Of a DNA stretch of 20,305 bases, positions 8,398-20,305 are shown in pieces; positions within the stretch are counted from its first letter, which is position 1, and each line of letters starts with the position of its first letter. This DNA is from Chrysiogenia bacterium (lineage in GTDB: Bacteria > JAGRBM01): the NCBI GenBank assembly GCA_020434085.1, contig JAGRBM010000147.1, positions 1-20,305 on the forward strand, written 5' to 3'. The translations under genes and the position numbers were made by a program. Below the pieces are notes generated by a model that was not told the origin of the DNA, ran no database searches, and saw nothing but the letters and a program-made list of their open reading frames with translations.

Positions 8398-8808
8398 CTA
8401 CCGCCCTGCCGTCAATGCCTGGATCTTCGTGAGCAACTCGCCGCGCTGAATCGGCTTCGTGATGTAGTCGACGCATCCGTTGGAATAGGCGCGTTCGACG
8501 TAGTCTTCTTCGCCGCGCGTGGTGACCATGATGATGGGAATGCCGGCGGTCGCATCGTCCTCGCGCAACTTGCCCACGGCCTCGATGCCGTCCATTTCAG
8601 GCATCATCACGTCCATCAGAATGAGATCGGGACGCTCGGCGCGGGCCATATCGAGCGCTTCTCTGCCGTTGCGTGCGATCACGTATTCAAATTCTTCGCT
8701 GCCCAGCAGCATCTGCTCGAACATGATCTGGGTCTGCTGGTCGTCGACCAGTAGGACCTTGGTCCTCCGCCGCGGACCCGTATCTACGATTTGTCGTGCG
8801 TGTTCCAT
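8398..8808 (-). CDS. cheY: CheY-type single-domain response regulator
   Basis: 136 residues, one receiver domain and no output domain. The acidic pocket is D22/D23 (VLLVDDQQ), the phospho-acceptor D66 (LILMDVMMPEMDG), the switch T96/T97 (MVTTRG) and the conserved Lys K118 (DYITKPI). All key residues are present, so it should accept phosphate from CheA. The ATG at 8808 is preceded by AAGGGGGA. The gaps are 17 bases to the previous receiver gene and 20 to the GAF gene. It is close to the first receiver of the operon (shared LGS-E-[FY]-[ED]-[YF]-[VI]-VAR/IAR-NGREA pattern), so the two look like paralogues. Which of the three receivers binds the motor or another output cannot be told from sequence. 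Confidence 0.9.
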   Translation of the reverse strand: MEHARQIVDTGPRRRTKVLLVDDQQTQIMFEQMLLGSEEFEYVIARNGREALDMARAERPDLILMDVMMPEMDGIEAVGKLREDDATAGIPIIMVTTRGEEDYVERAYSNGCVDYITKPIQRGELLTKIQALTAGR

Positions 8809-8825
8809 ATGTTCCCCCTTCTTGC

Positions 8826-9296
8826 CTAGATCGCTGCCCGCGCCGTGGAGCGTTTTTCGAGCAGACGTGTGACGGTCGAGACGAGTTCCGCGTCGCTTGC
8901 CGATTTGGAGACCGCGGCCTCGGCGCCGATGTCCTGCATGGCGGCCGAGAGGCGCCCGGCTGCTTCGGACGAATAGACGACGATTGGAATGTCCATGCGC
9001 CGCTTGATTGCCCGGCCGACGGCACGCCCGTCGATGGTGGGCATCTGCAGATCGAGAATGATCAGGTCGGGCGGCGTGTCGGAAAAGACGTGCGTCTTCG
9101 TGTCTACCCAGGAATCGGTCGTGCTGAGCACAATCGGCAATCCGTGGAATGCCAGACGAATTCGTGCATGCACTGATGCGGCGTCATCCAATACCAAAAC
9201 TCTTGCTGACTTCATTGCGTCCCCTCGCGTGCTTTCCGCCCCTCTCTTGGGCGCTTTCCCGGCTGCCGAAACTTCCCCTGCTGAAATAGCGTTCAT
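8826..9296 (-). CDS. Single-domain response regulator (divergent receiver)
   Basis: One receiver domain: pocket D37/D38 (VLVLDDAAS), phospho-acceptor D82 (LIILDLQMPTIDG), Ser at the switch position (VVYSSEA) and K131 (AAVSKSAS), numbered from ATG 9296. The usual KPI/KPF Lys motif is replaced by KSA. It is more distant from the other two receivers than they are from each other. The ATG at 9296 overlaps the previous stop as ATGA and has GGGGAG 7 bases upstream. An internal ATG at 9215 with GAGGGGA upstream would give MKSARVLVLDDA, a canonical receiver start, so a 129-residue product is equally possible. Role in the operon unknown; possibly a second CheA target or a phosphate sink. Confidence 0.85.
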   Translation of the reverse strand: MNAISAGEVSAAGKAPKRGAESTRGDAMKSARVLVLDDAASVHARIRLAFHGLPIVLSTTDSWVDTKTHVFSDTPPDLIILDLQMPTIDGRAVGRAIKRRMDIPIVVYSSEAAGRLSAAMQDIGAEAAVSKSASDAELVSTVTRLLEKRSTARAAI

Positions 9297-9748
9297 CCCG
9301 CTTCTCCCCTTGCGCCCACACCGATGTATTTCTGAATCTTCCCGCGCAGCTCTTCGCGGTCGATTGGCTTGGTCAGGAAATCTTCGAAGCCATAGAGCTG
9401 GGCCGTCTTGGCATGAACCAGTTCATTGGCGGCAGTGACCATGATCACCGGAATGTGGCAGGTCTCAGCGGTTTGCTTGAGGCGCTCGCAGACGCGAAAC
9501 CCACTGACGTTGGGCATCATCACATCGAGCAGGATCACGTCGGGTCGGAACTGCTCGGCAAGCGCGATGGCTTCCCGGCCGGTCCGCGCCACGATGAAGT
9601 CGTACTCACGCGAGCCCAGCATCATCTTCTGCGCGATGATGGAAGTTTCGGCGTCGTCGACGATCAGCACGCGCCAGCGTCCCTCTCGCACAGAGGCGAC
9701 CTTCGCCATCTGCTCCCCACCTTCATCCACGATCTCGTTGCCACTCAT
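9293..9748 (-). CDS. CheY-like response regulator, first gene of the che operon
   Basis: 151 residues from the chosen start. It has a receiver with pocket D31/D32 (VLIVDDAET), phospho-acceptor D75 (VILLDVMMPNVSG), switch T105 (IMVTAANE) and K127 (FLTKPID). The frame is open to a TTG at 9877, but that extension would run through the sigma-54 promoter candidate and its start site, so it is rejected. The ATG at 9748 has GGAG 9 bases upstream; ATG 9709, just before the receiver, is an alternative. The next gene starts within its stop (ATGA). It is paralogous to the CheY at 8398-8808. As the first gene it should be the most proximal product of the operon promoter. Confidence 0.88.
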   Translation of the reverse strand: MSGNEIVDEGGEQMAKVASVREGRWRVLIVDDAETSIIAQKMMLGSREYDFIVARTGREAIALAEQFRPDVILLDVMMPNVSGFRVCERLKQTAETCHIPVIMVTAANELVHAKTAQLYGFEDFLTKPIDREELRGKIQKYIGVGARGEAG

Positions 9749-9781
9749 CCGTTGCTGCTCCAGTTGCATACGACTGCGCAA

Positions 9782-9800
9782 TGCCGGGCCAGACCCGGCA
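9782..9800 (-). other. Stem-loop in the predicted leader of the che operon
   Basis: Perfect 7-base arms TGCCGGG/CCCGGCA with a 5-base loop, about 38 bases after the predicted transcription start and 34 before the ATG at 9748. No T-run follows, so it is not a terminator. It may be a 5' stabiliser or a binding site. Confidence 0.5.
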
Positions 9801-9848
9801 AGCCGATCGACGTATTGAAATTCAGTTCCCGCTGTCGGCGCCCTATTG

Positions 9849-9864
9849 AGCAAGGGGCATGCCG
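9849..9864 (-). promoter_or_regulatory. Sigma-54 (RpoN) promoter candidate for the che operon
   Basis: On the minus strand the site reads CGGCATGCCCCTTGCT. It agrees with the consensus TGGCACG-N4-TTGCW except C for T at the first base and T for C at the fifth, and it has the required GG-N10-GC spacing (GG at 9863-9862, GC at 9851-9850). The predicted start is near 9838, giving a leader of about 90 bases. A sigma-54 activator gene lies directly upstream, which supports the call. Confidence 0.62.
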
Positions 9865-9979
9865 CGCCTGCGTGCAATGCGACAAATCTGCAGAGTATTC
9901 TTCTGGCTCATACGAGAAGATACAGGTAACTTACTGGAATAACTGGCCATTCAAGCGAAACTAGGACGTCTCCGGAATG

Positions 9980-9991
9980 GACAAATATGTC
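9980..9991. promoter_or_regulatory. Operator-like dyad GACAAATATGTC (copy 1)
   Basis: GACA-N4-TGTC dyad centred about 148 bases upstream of the predicted start, a normal distance for a sigma-54 activator site. The same 12 bases recur at 10225-10236. Confidence 0.45.
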
Positions 9992-10045
9992 AGGCTGCTC
10001 TCAGAGTAGGTTTCTGGGGATACAGACAGGCCGAGCGTAATTCGA

Positions 10046-10058
10046 TGTCACGGAGACA
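10046..10058. promoter_or_regulatory. Operator-like dyad TGTC-N5-GACA
   Basis: Inverted half-sites TGTC and GACA with a 5-base spacer, 8 bases from the next dyad. Part of the TGTC/GACA cluster. Confidence 0.35.
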
Positions 10059-10066
10059 CAATTGCC

Positions 10067-10078
10067 GACAAAGTTGTC
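10067..10078. promoter_or_regulatory. Operator-like palindrome GACAAAGTTGTC
   Basis: Five-base arms GACAA/TTGTC with 2 central bases. It has the same GACA-N4-TGTC geometry as the duplicated 12-mer and is the most symmetric member of the cluster. Confidence 0.42.
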
Positions 10079-10092
10079 CATCACGCCGTTTC

Positions 10093-10107
10093 TGTCACGC
10101 AATGACA
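10093..10107. promoter_or_regulatory. Operator-like dyad TGTCA-N5-TGACA
   Basis: Perfect 5-base arms TGTCA/TGACA with a 5-base spacer, in the same cluster as the GACA-N4-TGTC sites but with the half-sites in the opposite orientation. Confidence 0.38.
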
Positions 10108-10224
10108 AACGGAGTGAGATGCCTCGGAATGCACGAAAATAGCAGTTTCAGGCCAATTCTGAGTCGACCGGAAGCAAGACTCTACTGGCGTGGACGGGTC
10201 GAATTCGGCGTGGGTGCTGGAAAT

Positions 10225-10236
10225 GACAAATATGTC
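10225..10236. promoter_or_regulatory. Operator-like dyad GACAAATATGTC (copy 2)
   Basis: Exact 12-base copy of the site at 9980-9991, 245 bases away and 27 bases past the stop of the activator gene. Both copies also have GGAA a few bases upstream. Confidence 0.42.
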
Positions 10237-10262
10237 GAATCAAGACAGTCCGGTTGGAGCCT

Positions 10263-11753
<1,491 letters not shown>

Positions 11754-12128
11754 CTGATGCGTTTACCTGCTGCCGGCTGCGGCGAAGTCCGCAGATCCCA
11801 ACAAAGTCCCGCCGGTGCATGCTCAACATCCATCGAACCATCGACCTGCCGGGCATGCCCCTGCATTAACACTCAATTGGAACTGTTCCCCGCGACGGAT
11901 TGTTTCTGATCAGTGACTGACTCGCAAGTGCGTCACCGTTTTTCGGGCAAATTGAAATGCTGTTTCAGATTTGATGCAGCTACGACAACGCGCGTCATAG
12001 ATGTTTCTGACAAACTCAGGCGGACACACACCACTGCGAGGCAGCGTTTTTCGCCGGATACAAGAAAACCCGCCGAAAGCGGGTTCTCCTGCATTTGTTC
12101 AGCCCTCTGGACGGGCGCATTGACAAGC
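11754..12128. other. Non-coding gap between the dehydratase operon and the activator gene
   Basis: Holds the terminator at 12062-12085. The remaining 300 bases should carry the activator promoter. The best sigma-70-like pair on the minus strand is TTGCGA (11927-11922) and AACAAT (11904-11899) with a 17-base spacer, 4 of 6 matches each; this is weak. No convincing gene or structured RNA was seen. Confidence 0.45.
12062..12085 (-). terminator. Intrinsic terminator of the dehydratase operon
   Basis: On the minus strand the stem is AACCCGC/GCGGGTT with loop TTTCG, followed by TTCTTG, which extends the T-run of the stem. It starts 44 bases after the stop at 12129. Confidence 0.75.
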
Positions 12129-13685
<1,557 letters not shown>

Positions 13686-13705
13686 GGTTTTCGCTCCGTT
13701 TCTGC

Positions 13706-17152
<3,447 letters not shown>

Positions 17153-17253
17153 GATCTTGGTCCTCACTTCGAGTCGGGAAACCCGGCGCCAGCCTCCCCC
17201 GGCCAGGGCCTCTTCCCCGCGATATTTCCGAACCCGAATCCGGCCCCAGATGT

Positions 17254-17271
17254 AGACTGACACGTTAGTCT
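17254..17271. promoter_or_regulatory. Putative TetR operator upstream of the activase gene
   Basis: Imperfect palindrome AGACTGACACGTTAGTCT, 7 of 9 base pairs matching with perfect 5-base outer arms AGACT/AGTCT. It lies next to a -10-like TGTAAT on the minus strand (17277-17272; no clear -35), between the activase and the divergent TetR gene. That is the usual place for a TetR-family site. Confidence 0.5.
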
Positions 17272-17406
17272 ATTACACTTTGAATTATCACAGCCCTTCC
17301 CCGGCGCGCAAGCAGATGTTTGTAAATAGCTGGCATCATTGATGTTTTCGAGACTTTTTCAGGCTCTCCCATTGCCCCGGGGCCCACGCGCCGATAAGCT
17401 CGGGTC

Positions 17407-18072
17407 ATGAGCAAGGACCCCGCCACCGTGCCCGCCGAGGCATCCGAGCCCTCAGAGGACGGGCGCGTCACCCGCGCGAAGGAGCAGCGCGAAGCCCGCC
17501 GCGAGCAGCTTCTCGAGGCCGGCCGCAGCGTCTTTGCAGAGCGCGGCTACCACGCCACCGCCATCAGCGACATCATCGATGCCGCCGATGTCTCGCGCGG
17601 GACCTTCTACCTCTACTTCGAGAGCAAGCGGGCCATCTTTGAAGAGATTTTGGATGACGTGTTTGCGCGGCTTCTCGAGAGCGTCGTCACCATCGAGACC
17701 GCGCCCGGCAACCCGCCGGTGATGGAGCAGCTTCACGACAACGTGCACCGCGTGCTCGAAGTCATTGTGGCCAATCGCTACCTGCCCCACATCCTGCGCC
17801 GCACGGCCGTCGGGATCGACCCCGACTTCGACGACAAGCTCGCCGACTTCTACAAGTCTCTGACCGACCTGCTCGCGCGCACGCTCACGACCGGCATCGC
17901 GCTGGGCATTCTCCGCCCGCTCGATACCGAGGTCGTCTCCCACTGCATCCTGGGCAGCGTGAAGGAACTCACCACCTTCTACCTGGGCGGCGACCCCGAA
18001 GGCGCGCCCGACACCGGTGCGCTGGTCGAAGAACTGATCCGCTACAACCTGGTCGGGATTCTCAAGAAATAA
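17407..18072 (+). CDS. TetR-family transcriptional regulator
   Basis: 221 residues. The first 22 are a disordered Pro/Glu-rich leader. The TetR DNA-binding domain covers about 27-75: REQLLEAGRSVFAERGYHAT, then the helix-turn-helix ISDIIDAADVSRGTFYLYFESK with the hallmark GTFYLYF. The remaining 145 residues are the helical ligand and dimer domain, which does not reveal the ligand. It is divergent from the activase operon with the palindrome at 17254-17271 between them, so repression of that operon and perhaps of itself is likely. An acyl-CoA ligand would fit the neighbours but is a guess. The ATG at 17407 has a weak ribosome site. The stop codon directly abuts that of the convergent thioesterase gene. 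Confidence 0.92.
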   Translation: MSKDPATVPAEASEPSEDGRVTRAKEQREARREQLLEAGRSVFAERGYHATAISDIIDAADVSRGTFYLYFESKRAIFEEILDDVFARLLESVVTIETAPGNPPVMEQLHDNVHRVLEVIVANRYLPHILRRTAVGIDPDFDDKLADFYKSLTDLLARTLTTGIALGILRPLDTEVVSHCILGSVKELTTFYLGGDPEGAPDTGALVEELIRYNLVGILKK

Positions 18073-18516
18073 CTACGCCTGCAGCATGTAGGACAGCTCG
18101 CCGTGGGCGACGGCCTTGCCGTCTTCATCGACGGCTTCGGTCTGAAGAAAAACGATGCTGCGGCCGCGGCGCCGCACGCTGGCGTGGCAGATGACATCCT
18201 TCTCGGTGACCGCGCCCATGTAGTGGATGTGCATGTCGATGGTGACGATGCGTTTGGGAAATGTCTCCCCCACATTGGAGAAGATCGCCCCGACCACGGC
18301 GGTGTCGATCAGGGACGCGAGCGCGCCGCCGTGGACGATGCCGGCCGGCTGGTTGAGCTCGGGCCGGTAGGGAAGCCGCATGCGGGCGTAGTCCTTGCGC
18401 ACTTCTTCGAAGTAGAGCCCCAGGAACTTTGGATAGGGCGCCTGCTTGATGATGTTCTTGATTTGTTCTTCTGCCGCGGGCGCAATGGCCTCGAAGTTTG
18501 CGGGCACGTGTTCCAT
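18073..18516 (-). CDS. PaaI-type hotdog-fold acyl-CoA thioesterase
   Basis: 147 residues, one hotdog domain at about 25-145. The family motif is QPAGIVHGGALASLIDTA, where HGG precedes the central helix and its Asp is the likely catalytic acid. The strands VTIDMHIHYMGAVTEKDVICHASV and GRSIVFLQTEAVDEDGKAVAHGE are typical of PaaI-like enzymes, which hydrolyse acyl- or aryl-CoA. The ATG at 18516 has GGAGAG at the right distance; an upstream TTG at 18537 is less likely. There is no signal peptide, so it is cytoplasmic. It converges on the TetR gene with stop codons touching (TAA then CTA on the plus strand). The substrate is unknown; it may belong functionally with the CoA-dehydratase operon, but nothing in the sequence proves it. 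Confidence 0.88.
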   Translation of the reverse strand: MEHVPANFEAIAPAAEEQIKNIIKQAPYPKFLGLYFEEVRKDYARMRLPYRPELNQPAGIVHGGALASLIDTAVVGAIFSNVGETFPKRIVTIDMHIHYMGAVTEKDVICHASVRRRGRSIVFLQTEAVDEDGKAVAHGELSYMLQA

Positions 18517-18705
18517 GGGATCTCTCCGTTCGGGCAACTGAGCCGGATTCAGAAAAACCGGGTCTCGCAGCTATTTGGATGCGGTTTTTGCGTGTTTGGG
18601 TTCCGGTCTTGTTAGCGGCACGGCGGGGCCGCTGCAACCCCGGGGCCTTCACCGGCATCTGTTCGTATGGGATTGCCCGTTTGCGGGCGAAAAAGGATGG
18701 ATGCG

Positions 18706-19425
18706 ATGAGGAAACTGACACTGATCACGGCACTTGCCCTGAGCGCACTCTGGGGCGGCTGCCGGAGCCAGTCCCCCGGCCCCGCACCGGCCGAGGCAAA
18801 AGCCCCGGATCTGGTCGTCTCCAGCCCGAAGGAAACCACCCCCACCGCCGCAGAGGCCCTGGGCATTCTTCCCGAGGACCTGGGAGTCCCTGTCGGGACG
18901 CAGGTGCCCGACTTCACTCTCACCACCGCCGAGGGCAAGGCCGTGAGCCTGGGCTCCCTTGTCGCGCAGCGCCCCACCCTCGTCTTCTTCTACCGGGGCG
19001 GCTGGTGCCCGTACTGCAACTTCCAGGTGCGCGAGTTCCAGCTCCACCACGAGCTCTTCGAGAACGTGGGCGTGGGCATCGCGGCCATCAGCGTCGATAC
19101 CCAGAACGGGGCGCTGGCCGCCAAGCGCGCCTACGAGATCTCCTACCCTGTGCTCAGCGATCCCGACCTCGCGGCCCACAAGGCCTTCAACGTCTCGCTC
19201 GAACTCGACGCCGCTACCCGGACCCTCTACAAGGGCTACGGCATCGATCTCGAAGCCTGGTCAGGCAAGGACCACCACACGATCGCGGTGCCGAGCATGT
19301 TCCTTGTCGACTCGACCCGCACCGTTCGCTGGGCCCACGCCGACATGGACTACAAGACCCGCCCCAGCGCGCTGGCCGTGCTGGGGGCGGTAAAGACCTG
19401 GTTCAAGGCGCTGCCGCAGGAATAG
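18706..19425 (+). CDS. Exported peroxiredoxin (AhpC/TSA family), possible lipoprotein
   Basis: 239 residues from the chosen ATG. The signal peptide MRKLTLITALALSALWGGC has the shape of a lipoprotein signal, but the lipobox LWGGC has Trp at -3, so lipidation is uncertain. A Pro/Ala-rich linker follows. The thioredoxin-like domain begins at GTQVPDFTLTTAEGKAVSL; the active site is FFYRGGWCPYCNFQ with a CxxC, the form found in AhpC/TSA proteins annotated as peroxiredoxins. The likely role is reduction of peroxides at the cell envelope; a thiol-disulfide role is the alternative. Start: ATG 18706 has AAGGA 8 bases upstream; ATG 18697 is possible. The 189-base gap to the divergent thioesterase gene holds a small hairpin (18675-18688) and no clear promoter. 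Confidence 0.86.
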   Translation: MRKLTLITALALSALWGGCRSQSPGPAPAEAKAPDLVVSSPKETTPTAAEALGILPEDLGVPVGTQVPDFTLTTAEGKAVSLGSLVAQRPTLVFFYRGGWCPYCNFQVREFQLHHELFENVGVGIAAISVDTQNGALAAKRAYEISYPVLSDPDLAAHKAFNVSLELDAATRTLYKGYGIDLEAWSGKDHHTIAVPSMFLVDSTRTVRWAHADMDYKTRPSALAVLGAVKTWFKALPQE

Positions 19426-19450
19426 CCTCCCCCCTTCCCGTCGCGCTAGG

Positions 19451-19482
19451 CTCCGGCCACCCCCGATTGGGAGGGGGCGGAG
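19451..19482 (+). other. Hairpin that could cover the TerC ribosome binding site
   Basis: CCCCC (19460-19464) pairs with GGGGG (19473-19477), and CTCC (19451-19454) can pair with GGAG (19479-19482), part of the GGAGG ribosome site of the next gene. No T-run follows, so it is not a good terminator for the peroxiredoxin gene. Confidence 0.35.
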
Positions 19483-19489
19483 GCTTTCC

Positions 19490-20269
19490 GTGGAAGTTTT
19501 TCTGACCAGCGAGGCCCTGATCTCTCTGGCGACCCTGACGGCCCTGGAGATTGTCCTGGGCATCGACAACATCGTCTTCATCTCGATCCTGACCGGCAGG
19601 CTGCCCAAGTCCCAGCAGGGAAAAGCCCAGAAGGTGGGGCTCGCACTGGCGCTGCTCATGCGTCTGGGGCTGCTGCTGGCCATTTCGTGGATCATGGGCC
19701 TTACAGAGCCGCTCCTTGTCGTGCTCGGCAAGGAGCTCACCGGCCGCTCTCTCATCCTGCTGGGCGGCGGCCTGTTCCTGATCGCCAAGAGTACCCACGA
19801 GATCTATGAAAAGCTCGAAGTGGAGCAGCACGAGACGGGGGCTGCTGCCGGCGGCGCCACCTTCGGCATGGTGCTCGCCCAGATCATGGCTCTCGACATG
19901 GTGTTCTCCCTGGATTCGGTCATCACCGCCGTGGGCATGGTCCAGCACATCCCCATTATGGTGGCCGCCATGGTCATCGCCGTCGGCGTGATGATGAGCT
20001 TCGCCCGGGCCGTGGGAGACTTCGTGAACCGCCACCCGAGCATGAAGATCCTGGCGCTCTCGTTCCTCCTGCTCATCGGCGTGATGCTGGTGGTCGAGGC
20101 ACTCGACCATCACGTGAACAAGGGCTACATCTACTTCGCCATGGCTTTCTCTTTGTTCGTGGAGCTGCTGAACATGCGCATTCGCAAGAGCCGGCGGGCC
20201 CCGGTCAAGCTGCACCAGCGATTCGAGTCCATCGACATCGACGAATTGCAGGCCCCATCGGGCGCGTAG
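19490..20269 (+). CDS. TerC-family integral membrane protein
   Basis: 259 residues with about seven hydrophobic segments and the two TerC-family repeats: LEIVLGIDNIVFISIL near the N-terminus and MALDMVFSLDSVITAVGM in the middle, each with acidic residues inside the membrane. Members (TerC, Alx, MeeY/MeeF) are linked to tellurite resistance and export of Mn or other metals, including metal supply to exported proteins. The substrate here cannot be told. The start is GTG 19490 with GGAGG 6 bases upstream. It lies 64 bases after the peroxiredoxin gene on the same strand, so cotranscription and a shared stress role are plausible. No CBS or CorC_HlyC domain is attached. The 36 bases after the stop show nothing. 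Confidence 0.93.
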   Translation: MEVFLTSEALISLATLTALEIVLGIDNIVFISILTGRLPKSQQGKAQKVGLALALLMRLGLLLAISWIMGLTEPLLVVLGKELTGRSLILLGGGLFLIAKSTHEIYEKLEVEQHETGAAAGGATFGMVLAQIMALDMVFSLDSVITAVGMVQHIPIMVAAMVIAVGVMMSFARAVGDFVNRHPSMKILALSFLLLIGVMLVVEALDHHVNKGYIYFAMAFSLFVELLNMRIRKSRRAPVKLHQRFESIDIDELQAPSGA

Positions 20270-20305
20270 GAAATCAGGGACCTGGAAACATCACCCATGG
20301 GCTCA

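Larger units (their letters stand above)
9749..10262. other. 514-base non-coding control region upstream of the che operon
   Basis: No credible gene in any frame. It holds a sigma-54 promoter candidate at 9849-9864, a leader hairpin at 9782-9800, and five TGTC/GACA dyads between 9980 and 10236, listed separately. The part at 9900-10040 is more AT-rich than the surrounding genes, as regulatory DNA often is. No clear terminator was seen after the activator gene that ends at 10263. Confidence 0.7.

Noticed and set aside
8378-8476. Upstream extension of the GAF gene into cheY
   Set aside because: The ATG at 8377 has a good ribosome site and a coiled-coil start; the extension would be embedded in the CheY coding region without its own site.
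9749-9877. Upstream extension of the first receiver gene to a TTG at 9877
   Set aside because: It runs through the sigma-54 promoter candidate and the leader hairpin, has no ribosome site, and the extra residues resemble no receiver.
11924-11937. Second sigma-54-like site (GG-N10-GC with TTGC, minus strand) upstream of the activator gene
   Set aside because: Only the GG and TTGC match; the CACG part is absent. It is too weak to call autoregulation.
19426-19489. yybP-ykoY-type manganese riboswitch ahead of the TerC gene
   Set aside because: The gap is only 64 bases and shows a simple hairpin, without the longer junction structure needed for that riboswitch.

Overview
The window is GC-rich (about 60% by eye) and densely coded. 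Gene content and protein style fit a deltaproteobacterium in the broad sense (Myxococcota, Desulfobacterota or Bdellovibrionota-like). That placement is an inference from the chemotaxis cluster layout and the fused CoA-dehydratase activase; there is no rRNA or other phylogenetic marker to confirm it.

Region 1 (1-9748, all minus strand) is one long chemotaxis operon. Read in the direction of transcription it is: receiver, receiver, CheY, GAF protein, STAS protein, CheD, CheA, a 4HB-type receptor, a PilJ-type receptor, CheW, and CheR (cut by the left edge). Most junctions overlap by 4-8 bases or are shorter than 20 bases. Both receptors end in a CheR/CheB tethering-type pentapeptide (DFQSF, DFRAF) and share nearly the same signalling domain behind unrelated sensor domains. 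No CheB, CheC, CheX or CheZ is visible; CheB could lie beyond the left edge.

Region 2 (9749-11753) looks like the control centre of that operon. A 514-base gap holds a good sigma-54 promoter match (GGCA/TTGC with GG-N10-GC spacing) firing into the operon, a leader hairpin, and an upstream cluster of TGTC/GACA dyads including an exact 12-base duplicate. The next gene encodes a sigma-54 activator with an intact GAFTGA loop, whose receiver domain has lost the phosphorylatable Asp (His), the Lys (Glu) and the Thr (Ala). The picture is sigma-54 control of chemotaxis by a phosphorylation-independent activator; the link is inferred.

Region 3 (12062-17271, minus strand) is a two-gene operon for a radical 2-hydroxyacyl-CoA dehydratase-type system. 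One gene encodes a duplicated ASKHA activase with a Cys cluster and a DUF2229-like domain; the other encodes a separate dehydratase D-like protein. A terminator follows, and an imperfect palindrome sits at the 5' end. A divergent TetR-family gene (17407-18072) is the likely regulator.

Region 4 (18073-20305) holds a hotdog thioesterase on the minus strand, whose stop codon abuts the TetR stop, then on the plus strand an exported peroxiredoxin and a TerC-family membrane protein. No tRNA, rRNA, CRISPR array, insertion sequence or prophage gene was seen.
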